This document shows, one piece after another, positions 49,454 through 59,065 of a stretch of DNA of 64,000 bases. This stretch comes from Streptomyces canus. Its GTDB lineage: Bacteria > Actinomycetota > Actinomycetes > Streptomycetales > Streptomycetaceae. Position 1 is the first letter of the stretch, and every line of letters begins with the position of its first letter. The stretch covers positions 5,801,501-5,865,500 of the forward strand of contig NZ_JAUSYQ010000002.1 of assembly GCF_030816965.1 (NCBI RefSeq). The letters run 5' to 3'. Made by a program: the position numbers and the translations under genes. The notes under the pieces were generated by a model. The model searched no databases. It was not told the origin of the DNA and was given only the letters and a program-made list of their open reading frames with translations.

Positions 49454-50334
49454 CAAAGGACGTGGTCGAGGCCGACCACACGGCCGTACGGGTCGCCCTC
49501 TGGCGAGCCCTGCACGTCCGCGCGGATCCGCCGCCGCATGTCCTGGAGGACGAGATCGGGATGCGGCTCGCGGACCCGGACGACGGCTGGCGCGACCGCC
49601 CCGACATGGACGTGGACGCCACGCGCCGCACCCGCGCGTCGATCGTGGCCCGGGCCCGGTTCGTCGAGGACCTGGTCGTCGAGGCGGTCGGGCGAGGGGT
49701 GGACCAGTACGTCGTCCTCGGCGCCGGTCTCGACACGTTCGCCCAGCGCAGGCCCGAGGTAACCGAGTCGAGCGGACTGCGGGTCTTCGAGGTCGACCGG
49801 CCCGGCCCGCAGGCCTGGAAACGGCGGCGGCTCATGGACCTCGGGCTCGGCGTCCCCGAGTGGCTGCGGCTCGTGCCGGTCGACTTCGAGGGGGACTGGT
49901 GGGGGCGGCTCCTCAAGGCGGGGCTCGACCCCGCGCGGCCCGCGGTGGTGGCCTCCACGGGCGTCACCATGTACCTCACCCGGGAGGCGGTCGCGGCCAC
50001 GTTCCGCCTGGTCGCCGGGCTCGCTCCGGGTTCCACGCTGGTCACGACCTTCCTGCGGCCGTTGGAGGACGTCGAGCCGGAGCAGCGGCCACAGCTCGAG
50101 GCCGCCGTCGCGGGCGCGCGGGCCGCGGGGACGCCGTTCCTGAGCTTCTTCCGGCCGTCCGAGATCCTGGCCCTGGCCCGCGAGTCCGGCTTCCGTGAGG
50201 CCCGGCACGTGCCGGCGGAGGAGCTGGACCGGCGCTACTTCGGGGGGCGGACGGACGGGGTACGACCGTCCAGGGGAGAGGAGCTGATGCTGGCGCAGGT
50301 CACGGCAGCATCGGGTGGCTTCCCGTGGCCGTAG
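49450..50334 (+). CDS. Class I SAM-dependent methyltransferase (LCM/TIGR00027 type)
   Basis: This 294-residue protein belongs to the leucine carboxyl methyltransferase-like family common in actinobacteria. It has VVLGAGLDTFAQR (SAM motif I), FEVDRPGPQAWKRR (acidic loop), and the helix STGVTMYLTREAVAATFRLVA. Substrates are generally unknown and may be secondary metabolites. It overlaps the VOC stop by four bases. Its last 27 codons lie in a segment that is repeated 154 bp downstream at the kinase gene's end. Confidence 0.9.
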   Translation: MTKDVVEADHTAVRVALWRALHVRADPPPHVLEDEIGMRLADPDDGWRDRPDMDVDATRRTRASIVARARFVEDLVVEAVGRGVDQYVVLGAGLDTFAQRRPEVTESSGLRVFEVDRPGPQAWKRRRLMDLGLGVPEWLRLVPVDFEGDWWGRLLKAGLDPARPAVVASTGVTMYLTREAVAATFRLVAGLAPGSTLVTTFLRPLEDVEPEQRPQLEAAVAGARAAGTPFLSFFRPSEILALARESGFREARHVPAEELDRRYFGGRTDGVRPSRGEELMLAQVTAASGGFPWP

Positions 50335-50523
50335 GCGCGTGTTCCGGCAGTCACAGCACGGCCACCGCGACTTTCGCCGGGGCGCCCTTCGGGGGCGGGC
50401 GGATGGAGACGGGGTACGACCGTCCAGGGGAGAGGAGCTGATGCTGGCGCAGGTCACGGCAGCATCGGGTGGCTTCCCGTGGCCGTAGGCGCGTGTTCCG
50501 GCAGCCACAGCACGGCCACCGCG
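50255..50523. repeat. 115-bp direct duplication at the methyltransferase/cseC junction
   Basis: 50255-50369 and 50409-50523 are identical apart from one base (T50351 against C50505). Copy 1 holds the last codons of the methyltransferase, copy 2 the last codons of cseC. Weaker similarity continues past both ends. The offset between the copies is 154 bp. Confidence 0.95.
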
Positions 50524-51788
50524 CCCTCCGCCGGTGCGCCCTCCGGCGGGCCGACGGGGCGGACGTTGCGGAACGTCAGCCGGGCCCCCAGCACCCGTGC
50601 CTGCCCCGCCGCGATGGTCAGTCCGAGCCCGTGGCCGTGGCCCGCGCGGTCCGCGCTGCCCGTACGGAAGCGGCTCGGGCCGTCCGCGAGGAGGTCCTCG
50701 GGGAAGCCGGGGCCGTGGTCGCGGACGCGGATGACCCGGCCCTCGACGGTGACCTGGACCGGCGGCTTGCCGTGTCGGGCGGCGTTGGCCAGGAGGTTGA
50801 ACAGGACGCGCTCCAGGCGGCGCGGGTCGGTCGTGACCTCCGACTCGTGCACCACGCGCACCTCGATCTCCGGGTCCTTGGCCGCCACCCGCCGGGCGAC
50901 GAACTCGCCGAGCAGGATGTCCTGGAGCTCCGCCCGCTCGGAGGCGCCGTCGAGACGGGCCACCTCCAGGACGTCCTCGACGAGGGTGCGCATGGCTTTC
51001 GCCCGGTCCAGGACCAGTTCCGTGGGCCGGCCCGGAGGCAGCAGTTCCGCCGCTGTCAGCAGGCCCGTCACCGGTGTCCGCAGCTCGTGCGCGATGTCCG
51101 CGGTGACCCGGCGCTCGGCCTCCAGCCGCTGCTGGAGAGCGTCCGCCATGGCGTCCACCGCGCTGGCGAGGTCGTCGGTCTCGTCCCGTACGACCCCGCC
51201 GATCGCGTCCCGCACCCGTACGTCCGTCTCGCCCTTGGCCATCTGGTTGGCCGCGGCCGCCGCCTTCCGCAGCCGCCGTGACAGCTGCCCGCCGATGAGC
51301 ACGCCGAGCGCGCTGCCGCCGAGGACCACCGCGATGGAGCCGATCACCAGGGCCTGGTCGAGGTCGTTGAGGATGTCGGTGCTGCGGTCGGTGAACCCGG
51401 TGTGCAGGGACAGCACATGGCCGCCCTTGACCGGGACGGCCGCCCAGATGTCCGGGCCCCGGTCGGGCCGGTCGGAGACGTACGTCGCCCGGCGGCCCTC
51501 CTCGACCTTCTCGAGCAGGGCGGGCGGCAGACGACGGTCGTCGACCGCGATGCTGGGGAAGTTCGGCTTGCCGGTCAGCTCGTAGTTGCGCTGGGCGATC
51601 TGGATCCGCTCGTCCGCGAGGTCACGCGCGTTGTCCAGCATCGAGACGCGCGCCGCGTTGTGCACGACCAGACTGAGCGCGACCGCCACGAGCGCGCCGA
51701 CCAGCGCGATGGCCGCGCTCAGCTTCCATCTCAGCCCGGTCCGCACGGCCAGCCGATCCGCCACCGGGCCCCGAAGGATCCCCCGCAT
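50454..51788 (-). CDS. cseC: Cell-envelope stress sensor histidine kinase CseC
   Basis: This is the sensor kinase of the SigE envelope-stress system, 444 residues. A membrane helix (about 16-38) and an extracytoplasmic sensor region come first, followed by a second helix (about 145-168) and HAMP. The kinase core has the His in ADIAHELRTPVTGLL and the ATP site with GPGFPEDLL and GLGLTIAAGQA. In S. coelicolor it responds to cell-wall antibiotics by phosphorylating CseB. It starts 16 bp after the cseB stop. The 3' end lies in a duplicated segment. Confidence 0.94.
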   Translation of the reverse strand: MRGILRGPVADRLAVRTGLRWKLSAAIALVGALVAVALSLVVHNAARVSMLDNARDLADERIQIAQRNYELTGKPNFPSIAVDDRRLPPALLEKVEEGRRATYVSDRPDRGPDIWAAVPVKGGHVLSLHTGFTDRSTDILNDLDQALVIGSIAVVLGGSALGVLIGGQLSRRLRKAAAAANQMAKGETDVRVRDAIGGVVRDETDDLASAVDAMADALQQRLEAERRVTADIAHELRTPVTGLLTAAELLPPGRPTELVLDRAKAMRTLVEDVLEVARLDGASERAELQDILLGEFVARRVAAKDPEIEVRVVHESEVTTDPRRLERVLFNLLANAARHGKPPVQVTVEGRVIRVRDHGPGFPEDLLADGPSRFRTGSADRAGHGHGLGLTIAAGQARVLGARLTFRNVRPVGPPEGAPAEGAVAVLWLPEHAPTATGSHPMLP

Positions 51789-51804
51789 ACCCCAGGTCCC
51801 CCGC

Positions 51805-52509
<705 letters not shown>

Positions 52510-52575
52510 CCGGGTGCTCTCACTCTTCGGTGTCGATGCGGTCACTGGGGGATCGTTCCGGGCGGCCCGATCGGT

Positions 52576-53253
52576 TCAGTTGTCGGGCACCGGCGTCGGA
52601 TCCGCGTCGACGGCATTGCTGTAGTCGCTGTGCGTCCGGTACACAGCGGCGAACTTCCCCGAGGCCCAGCGGTACGTGATCACATTCTCGCCGGACGGGT
52701 CCGACACCGCGTCACCCTTCTCGTACACCTGTTTGGTCACCACCAGGTCGCCGCGGTCGATCTCGGCGTAGACCGGAGGCTCCTCGGTCTGGAAGACATT
52801 CTGGTACGAACCGCCCTGCTCGCGATACACGTACGAACCGACACCCACCAGATCCGCGCAGGTCACGACGTTGACGACGACGTCGTCGGCCGAGCCGCCG
52901 GTGAGGTCGCCGTAGAACAGGTCGACCGGGTACTGGTGGGCGCCACAGGGCTCCAGATCGCGCTTGACCGCCTCGGAGACCTTGGGGTCCGACCTGAGGA
53001 GAGCGACCGCGTCCTTCCGGTCCAGACGCGGGGAGGTCAGGGCGGACGGCAGGGCGGAGGGTGAGGCGCCGCCTTCCGCGACCGCGTGTGCCGGACCCTC
53101 GTCACGGGTGCCGGTGCCGCCGGTGGCGCAGGCGGAGACGAAAAGGGCGAGGGCGGCCAGCACGACCACCGCCGTGCTCGCCGCCTGGAGGATCCCCCGG
53201 ACCGGAGTGAGGTCCGGCCGGGTGGGCCCGGGCTCCGTCAGGCCGCCGCGCAA
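52576..53253 (-). CDS. cseA: Lipoprotein CseA, negative modulator of SigE induction
   Basis: This 225-residue protein has a lipobox (LFVSAC, Cys42) after a hydrophobic stretch, so it is anchored on the outer face of the membrane. In S. coelicolor CseA lowers sigE promoter activity, presumably by damping the sensor. It is encoded between sigE and cseB. The start appears to be a TTG overlapping the sigE coding end by 16 bp, with GAGGAG upstream, which implies translational coupling. No other plausible start exists in frame. Confidence 0.88.
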   Translation of the reverse strand: MRGGLTEPGPTRPDLTPVRGILQAASTAVVVLAALALFVSACATGGTGTRDEGPAHAVAEGGASPSALPSALTSPRLDRKDAVALLRSDPKVSEAVKRDLEPCGAHQYPVDLFYGDLTGGSADDVVVNVVTCADLVGVGSYVYREQGGSYQNVFQTEEPPVYAEIDRGDLVVTKQVYEKGDAVSDPSGENVITYRWASGKFAAVYRTHSDYSNAVDADPTPVPDN

Positions 53254-53780
53254 CGCTCCCGCTCCTCACGCTCCAGCGCGCGTGCGTCCAGGTCGCGGGC
53301 CTCCAGCTCCTCGCGGAGCCGGGCGAGCGCCCGGTGCAGCGTGCTCTTGACCGTTCCGGCCGACATGCCGAGGGCGGCGGCCGTCTCCTCCGTGGACATC
53401 TGCTCCCAGTGTCGCAGCACCACGACACTGCGCTGTTTGGGGGCGAGCACCTTCATGACGTCCATCAGCAGGGCGCGGTCCGCGTGCTGCTCGGTGGAGT
53501 CGTCGACCGAGGCGTCCGGGAGCTGCTCGGTCGGCACCTCCTCCAGCTTGCGCGCCCGCCACCACTCCGTGCGGGTGTTGATCATCACCCGGCGCAGATA
53601 GGCGTCCGCGAGCCGCTTGTCCTCGATGGTCTCCCAGCGGCCGTACGTCCGCACGAGCGCCGTCTGGAGCAGGTCCTGCGCGTCGACCGGGTCCGGGACC
53701 AGACGGCGTGCGCTGCGCAGCAGCGCGTCCTGCCGGGTGCGGACGTACTCCTCGAACTCGAGCACCTCGCCCTGCGCCAT
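53238..53780 (-). CDS. sigE: ECF RNA polymerase sigma factor SigE
   Basis: This 180-residue extracytoplasmic-function sigma factor controls cell-wall stress genes in Streptomyces. Region 2 (VLEFEEYVRTRQDALLRSA, DLLQTALVRTYGRWETIEDK) and region 4 (MSTEETAAALGMSAGTVKSTLHRAL) are complete. AGGAGG lies 7 bp before the ATG at 53780. No adjacent anti-sigma gene is present; the system is driven by CseBC instead, and the order sigE-cseA-cseB-cseC is as in S. coelicolor. Confidence 0.98.
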   Translation of the reverse strand: MAQGEVLEFEEYVRTRQDALLRSARRLVPDPVDAQDLLQTALVRTYGRWETIEDKRLADAYLRRVMINTRTEWWRARKLEEVPTEQLPDASVDDSTEQHADRALLMDVMKVLAPKQRSVVVLRHWEQMSTEETAAALGMSAGTVKSTLHRALARLREELEARDLDARALEREERERCAAA

Positions 53781-54015
53781 GTAGACCGCCTCCTGATCCC
53801 CGTTCCGGCAGTCCCTGCCGGTTCTCATCGCGTGTGCGCCGCCTGGTGTGCGGCATGGCAATCAAGCTACGGAGCTGTTGTCACGGGGCTGTGCGGAGCA
53901 GCGCGCGGCTGGCAATAGGCTGTCCGTCGGTTGTGTAACGGAAGCCGAAAAGGGGTAAACCGGCGCGGTGATTCGCGCCGGTTCAGGGGGATTTGCCGGT
54001 TGGCTCCGTGTCGGG

Positions 54016-54957
54016 CTACGTCAACGGCAGTCGATACAAACCACCCGACAGGGGCTCCACGAGCCCGTCCGCGACGAGACCGTCCAGCGCCCGCGCACGC
54101 TGTACCGGTTCGTCCCACACCCGGTCGAGAACCGCCTGCGGCACCGGCGCATGAGCCTCCCGCAGCACGGCGAGCAGCTTGCCGCGGACCTGGCGGTCGG
54201 TACCGGCGTACGTCTGCCCGCGCCGCGGCGGCCCGTCGTGCTCGGGCTTGCCCGCGAGCCGCCAGGCGCACTGGGCGGCGATGGGGCAGCGCTCACAGGT
54301 CTCGTTCTTGGCCGTGCACACCAGTGCGCCCAGCTCCATCGAGGCGGCGGCCCAGCGTGCGGCGGTGCTCTCGTCCTCCGGCAGCAGCGCGCGGGCGAGC
54401 TTGCGCTCGGCGGCCGTCGTGGCGTTCGGCGGGTACCGCACGCCGGTCACCGCCCGCGCGAACACCCGCCGCACATTGGTGTCCAGCACCGCGTGCCGCT
54501 GCCCGTACGCGAAGGAGGCGACGGCGGCGGCCGTGTACTCGCCGATCCCGGGCAGCGCGAGCAGCTGCGCATGGTCCGTCGGTACGTCACCGCCGTGCCG
54601 TCCCGTTATGGCGACCGCGGCGCCGTGCAGCCGCAGCGCCCGGCGCGGATAGCCGAGCCGGCCCCAGGCGCGCACGGCCTCGCCGGGCGCCTCCGCGGCC
54701 AGATCGGCGGGCCGTGGCCACCGCGCGAGCCACTGCTGGTAGACCGGCAGCACCCGGTTCACGGGCGTCTGCTGGAGCATGAACTCACTGACCATCACCC
54801 CCCACGGCCCGGCCTCGGGCCGCCGCCACGGCAGATCCCGGGCGTGCTCGTCGAACCAGTCGATGACGGGGGAGTGCAGGCCCGCTCCGGGAGGAGCGTC
54901 GATGATGGCGTCGGCGGGGCTGCTGGGCTGGGGCTGGGGCTTCGTGGGCGCAGTCAT
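54016..54957 (-). CDS. mutY: Adenine DNA glycosylase MutY
   Basis: This base-excision glycosylase of 313 residues removes A opposite 8-oxoG. The HhH-GPD fold has SEFMLQQTPV with the catalytic Glu, LPGIGEYTAAAV as the helix-hairpin-helix, and DTNVRRVFAR with the second catalytic Asp. The 4Fe-4S loop C-x6-C-x2-C-x5-C is complete (CTAKNETCERCPIAAQC). The C-terminal NUDIX-like domain of E. coli MutY is not recognisable; a shorter C-terminal piece is present. Start chosen at the family-like MTAPTKP. Confidence 0.95.
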   Translation of the reverse strand: MTAPTKPQPQPSSPADAIIDAPPGAGLHSPVIDWFDEHARDLPWRRPEAGPWGVMVSEFMLQQTPVNRVLPVYQQWLARWPRPADLAAEAPGEAVRAWGRLGYPRRALRLHGAAVAITGRHGGDVPTDHAQLLALPGIGEYTAAAVASFAYGQRHAVLDTNVRRVFARAVTGVRYPPNATTAAERKLARALLPEDESTAARWAAASMELGALVCTAKNETCERCPIAAQCAWRLAGKPEHDGPPRRGQTYAGTDRQVRGKLLAVLREAHAPVPQAVLDRVWDEPVQRARALDGLVADGLVEPLSGGLYRLPLT

Positions 54958-55302
54958 GGCCTTCCGATCCTGCCATGCCGGGGGTGGCGGGCGGGTGTTC
55001 TGAGGGACGGGTCGCTCGGACCGGATGTACGCCACAGTCGTGGCCAGAGGTGCAAGGCTGCGATCGCGAACACGCCGTACGTCCATGTCCCGCCCGTGGG
55101 TCGCCGGCCCGAGGGGGTGACCTTCCTGGTCACGGACCGTGAGGTGCGAGCCGGTTCGGTCACGATCCGCTGTCGGCACGTGTCAGGCCTGGCGGAAGTC
55201 CCGGGCGGGACTGCCGTTTCCGGAATGATGATCCTGAAAAGTTGTGTCGCCCGGCGGCGGGTGAGGGCGGTGAAGTCGCCGATCTCTCGTACAGTTTGCG
55301 CC

Positions 55303-56154
55303 GTGGGATCTCTGCGCAATCCGGTCGGGCCGCTTCCCTCCTCCATCTACTGGCGACGGAGGGCCGTCATGCTGTCCGTCCTCGCCGTGCTGGCGCTGCT
55401 GATCGCATGGATCGTCAGCTCCGGCGGCGGAGGCGGAAAGAACGGCGCGGACGGCTCCAACGGCAAGCATCCCACCCCCTCGACGATCACCCCGGGGCCG
55501 TCCGGTTCCGGCCCTGCGATCAGTCAAGCGCCGGGCGGACGCGACGAGTCGACGACCGGCGGAGGCACCGGCGGCGGTTCGGGACCGGGCTCGGGCTCCG
55601 GTTCCGGGGCCGGAACGGGGGGCAGCTCGGGCGTCGGTGGTGAGACCGGTACGGGCGGCTCCGCCGGGGCAGCCGGAGCCGGTGGCGCGGGGAGTGCCGG
55701 TACGGGTGCCGGAGTGGGGCAGGACGACACTCTTCCGGCCGGCTCCACGCTGCCCAACTGCACCGCCGGTGCGGTGAAGTTGAGCGTGCGGAGCCTGCGC
55801 AACGCCTACGGCCCCGGCCAGACGCCCACGTTGCTGCTGACCGCGACCAACTCCTCCGGCAGTGACTGCAAGGTCGATCTGGGGCCGAAGAACGCGGTGT
55901 TGACGATCACTCAGGCCGGCGAGGACGACGCGTACTGGTCGTCCGCCGACTGTCCTGTGACCGGGGGCCACCTCGTCTACCGGGCTCCGGCCGGCAGCAG
56001 CATCACGTACACCGTGAAGTGGGACCGTAAGCCGAGTGCTCCGCAGTGTGCGACGCCTGCGGCGGGGTCGGCCGGGGCGGGGACGTACCTGGTGGAGGTC
56101 AAGGCGCCGGGGTATGCGACTGCGCAGGCTTCGTTCGTGCTGGAGAACGACTAG
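55303..56154 (+). CDS. Membrane-anchored protein with Gly/Ser-rich stalk
   Basis: This 283-residue protein has one membrane helix (about 22-40, MLSVLAVLALLIAWIVSSG), a low-complexity Gly/Ser/Thr stalk of about 100 residues, and an extracytoplasmic beta-rich domain (about 150-283). The domain contains four cysteines that could pair, one in SGSDCKVDLGPKN. It may display the domain at the cell surface. TACAGT ends 7 bp before the GTG start, so the mRNA is likely leaderless. It is convergent with disA. No function is recognised. Confidence 0.75.
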   Translation: MGSLRNPVGPLPSSIYWRRRAVMLSVLAVLALLIAWIVSSGGGGGKNGADGSNGKHPTPSTITPGPSGSGPAISQAPGGRDESTTGGGTGGGSGPGSGSGSGAGTGGSSGVGGETGTGGSAGAAGAGGAGSAGTGAGVGQDDTLPAGSTLPNCTAGAVKLSVRSLRNAYGPGQTPTLLLTATNSSGSDCKVDLGPKNAVLTITQAGEDDAYWSSADCPVTGGHLVYRAPAGSSITYTVKWDRKPSAPQCATPAAGSAGAGTYLVEVKAPGYATAQASFVLEND

Positions 56155-56199
56155 TCGGAGAACGACTGGCCGGAGAACGGCCAAGAGGGTGCCGGCCCC

Positions 56200-57324
56200 C
56201 TATACGTACCGCTCCAGGATCGAGCTCTCCGCCAGGCGGGACAGGCCCTCCCGGACGCTCCTTGCCCTTGCCTCGCCCACTCCGTCCACCGTCTGCAGGT
56301 CGTCCACGCTTGCCGCCAGGAGCTTCTGGAGGCTGCCGAAGTGCTCCACCAGGCGGTCGATGATCGCGCCCGGCAGGCGGGGGACCTTGGCCAGCAGGCG
56401 GAAGCCCCGGGGGGAGACGCCCGAGTCGATCGCCTCGGGGGAGCCGGTGTAGCCCAGGGCGCGGGCGACCGTGGGGAGTTCGAGGAGCTCCGCGTGGGTC
56501 AGGGCGTCCAGTTCGTACAGCGCCTCGTCGACCGTGCGGGAGCGCTTCGCGGTGGGTTCGGGGACGTAGTCCCGGACCACCAGTTCGCGTTCCGGCTCCA
56601 CGCCCGCGATCAACTCGTCCAGCTGGAGGGCGAGGAGGCGGCCGTCCGTGCCGAGTTCGACGACGTACTCGGCGATCTCCGTGGCGATACGGCGGACCAT
56701 CTCCAGGCGCTGAGCCACGGCCGAGACGTCCCGGACCGTCACGAGGTCCTCGATCTCCAGCGCGGAGAGCGTGCCCGCGACCTCGTCCAGGCGGAGCTTG
56801 TAGCGCTCCAGGGTCGCCAGGGCCTGGTTCGCGCGGGACAGGATCGCCGCCGAGTCCTCCAGGACACGGCGCTGGCCGTCGACGTACAGGGCGATGAGGC
56901 GCATCGACTGGGACACGGACACGACCGGGAAGCCGACCTGCTTGCTCACGCGGTCCGCGGTGCGGTGCCGGGTGCCCGTCTCCTCCGTCGGGATCGTCGC
57001 GTCGGGCACGAACTGCACGCCCGCCCGCAGGATCTTCGACAGGTCGGACGAGAGCACGATGCCGCCGTCCAGCTTGCACAGCTCACGCAGACGCGTGGCC
57101 GCGAACTCGACGTCCAGGACGAAACCGCCCGTGCACATCGTCTCCACCGTCTTGTCGAAGCCGAGCACGATGAGTCCGCCGGTGTTGCCGCGCAACACCC
57201 GCTCGAGGCCGTCGCGCAGGGGGGTGCCGGGGGCCACGGCGCTCAGGGAGGCGCGCATCAGGCCATCGGAACCGGCACTCCCACCGGACTTTCCGGGAGC
57301 TGCCGCCCGGTCGTTGGCTGCCAC
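56200..57324 (-). CDS. disA: DNA-integrity scanning diadenylate cyclase DisA
   Basis: This 374-residue enzyme makes c-di-AMP from two ATP. The DAC domain (about 20-150) has the motif [10 protein letters not shown] in place of the DGA motif usual in the family, and [11 protein letters not shown] with the catalytic RHR. A helical linker and a C-terminal helix-hairpin-helix domain ([15 protein letters not shown]) that binds branched DNA follow. In Streptomyces c-di-AMP affects growth, spores and osmotic control. The GTG at 57324 has GGAGGAG 4 bp upstream. It follows radA by 80 bp. Confidence 0.96.
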   Translation of the reverse strand: MAANDRAAAPGKSGGSAGSDGLMRASLSAVAPGTPLRDGLERVLRGNTGGLIVLGFDKTVETMCTGGFVLDVEFAATRLRELCKLDGGIVLSSDLSKILRAGVQFVPDATIPTEETGTRHRTADRVSKQVGFPVVSVSQSMRLIALYVDGQRRVLEDSAAILSRANQALATLERYKLRLDEVAGTLSALEIEDLVTVRDVSAVAQRLEMVRRIATEIAEYVVELGTDGRLLALQLDELIAGVEPERELVVRDYVPEPTAKRSRTVDEALYELDALTHAELLELPTVARALGYTGSPEAIDSGVSPRGFRLLAKVPRLPGAIIDRLVEHFGSLQKLLAASVDDLQTVDGVGEARARSVREGLSRLAESSILERYV

Positions 57325-57404
57325 TGCTCTCCTCCGGTCGCGGGGTCTTGGACGCTCCCGTGTCGTCATTCGGTTCGTACGGACGGGCGAGACCAGGGCA
57401 AAGT

Positions 57405-58814
57405 CTACCGGCGGTCCTCGTCGTCCCGTGGGGCCTCTCGACGACGCGAGCGCGGAAGGACCCTCAGGGCGTCCCCTATGTCCGCGACTTCCAGGACCTT
57501 CATGCCGGACGGGATCTTGCCGGGATCGCCCGGTACGAGGGCGTGCGTGAAGCCCAGACGGTGTGCCTCGGAGAGCCTGCGCTGGACGCCCGTGACCCGT
57601 CTGACCTCGCCCGCGAGGCCCACTTCGCCGATCGCGACGAGGTTCTTGGGCAGCGGGGTGTCGCTGGCGGCCGACGCCAGGGCGAGGGCGACCGCCAGGT
57701 CCGCGGCAGGTTCCGAAAGCTTTACACCACCGACCGTCGCGGAGTAGATGTCCCGCTTGCCGAGGGCGCTGATCCGGCCTCGCTGCTCCAGGACGGCGAG
57801 CATCATCGAGACGCGGGAGGTCTCCAGACCGGAAGTGGTGCGCCGGGGCGAGGGGATCTGCGAGTCGACGGTGAGCGCCTGGACCTCGGCCACCAGAGGG
57901 CGGCGGCCCTCCAGGGTGACGGTGAGACAGGTGCCGGGGACCGGTTCGGCACGACGTGTCAGGAAAAGTCCGCTTGGGTCGGTGAGGCCCGTGATGCCTT
58001 CGTCGTGCAGTTCGAAGCAGCCGACCTCGTCGGTGGCGCCGTAGCGGTTCTTGACGCCTCGTACGAGCCTGAGGCGCGCGTGCCGGTCGCCCTCGAAGCT
58101 GAGGACCACGTCCACGAGGTGTTCGAGCAGGCGCGGGCCCGCGATCGCGCCGTCCTTGGTGACATGGCCCACCAGGAGGGTGGACATCCCGCGCTCCTTG
58201 GACGCCCGGATCAGGGCCCCGGCCACCTCGCGCACCTGGGCCATGCCGCCGGGGGCGCCGTCGATCTCGGGGGAGGCCACCGTCTGCACCGAGTCGAGGA
58301 TCAGCAGGGACGGCTTCACCGCGTCCAGGTGTCCGAGGACCGCGGACAGGTCGGTCTCGGCGGCGAGATACAGGTGGTCGTCGATCGCGCCGATACGGTC
58401 GGCGCGCAGCCGGACCTGGCTCGCGGACTCCTCACCGGTCACATAGAGCGTGCGGTGCTCGTCGCTCGCCGCCTTGGCCGCCACGTCCAGCAGCAGCGTG
58501 GACTTGCCGACCCCGGGTTCGCCCGCCAGGAGCACCACGGCGCCGGGTACGAGGCCGCCGCCGAGCACCCGGTCCAGCTCGGGCACGCCGGTGGAGCGGG
58601 CGGTGGCCTGACGGCCGTCAACCTGGCCGATGGGCACGGCGGAGGTGGTGACGCGGCCGGGTGTCGTCGTACGCACCGCGGGCGCGCCGTACTCCTCGAT
58701 CGTCCCCCAGGCCTGGCACTCGGGGCAGCGGCCGAGCCACTTGGCCGTCTGCCAGCCGCACTCGGTGCAGCGGTAGGACGGACGCTCCTTGGCGGACTTC
58801 GTACGGGCAGCCAT
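57405..58814 (-). CDS. radA: DNA repair protein RadA
   Basis: This RecA-like ATPase helps branch migration and recombination repair, 469 residues. It has the C4 zinc finger (CTECG and CPECQAWG), Walker [12 protein letters not shown], the RadA-specific [11 protein letters not shown] motif, and a C-terminal Lon-like domain with [16 protein letters not shown] ends 6 bp before the ATG, so it is likely leaderless. The tandem radA-disA layout on the same strand is widespread, since RadA is known to restrain DisA. Confidence 0.97.
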   Translation of the reverse strand: MAARTKSAKERPSYRCTECGWQTAKWLGRCPECQAWGTIEEYGAPAVRTTTPGRVTTSAVPIGQVDGRQATARSTGVPELDRVLGGGLVPGAVVLLAGEPGVGKSTLLLDVAAKAASDEHRTLYVTGEESASQVRLRADRIGAIDDHLYLAAETDLSAVLGHLDAVKPSLLILDSVQTVASPEIDGAPGGMAQVREVAGALIRASKERGMSTLLVGHVTKDGAIAGPRLLEHLVDVVLSFEGDRHARLRLVRGVKNRYGATDEVGCFELHDEGITGLTDPSGLFLTRRAEPVPGTCLTVTLEGRRPLVAEVQALTVDSQIPSPRRTTSGLETSRVSMMLAVLEQRGRISALGKRDIYSATVGGVKLSEPAADLAVALALASAASDTPLPKNLVAIGEVGLAGEVRRVTGVQRRLSEAHRLGFTHALVPGDPGKIPSGMKVLEVADIGDALRVLPRSRRREAPRDDEDRR

Positions 58815-59065
58815 GCACGAACCGTAACCGCCGCCACTGACAACCCGGTCGCCGCCCGCCGCACGGCGGGCGCCCCGGCATCCGGACCGACCCGGCCCCG
58901 GCATCCGAATCAGCTCGCGCCCGCGCGCGAACCGGCCACGTCACGACGGGAACGAGCCACGGAATCACGGGCTCCTGTCCCCTATTGAGGGATCGTTTCA
59001 CCCGTACGGAGTAAAAGTGCTCGAGGCGCCGGTAGGGGCCATCTTCGGCCCCCTACGGTCCACGG

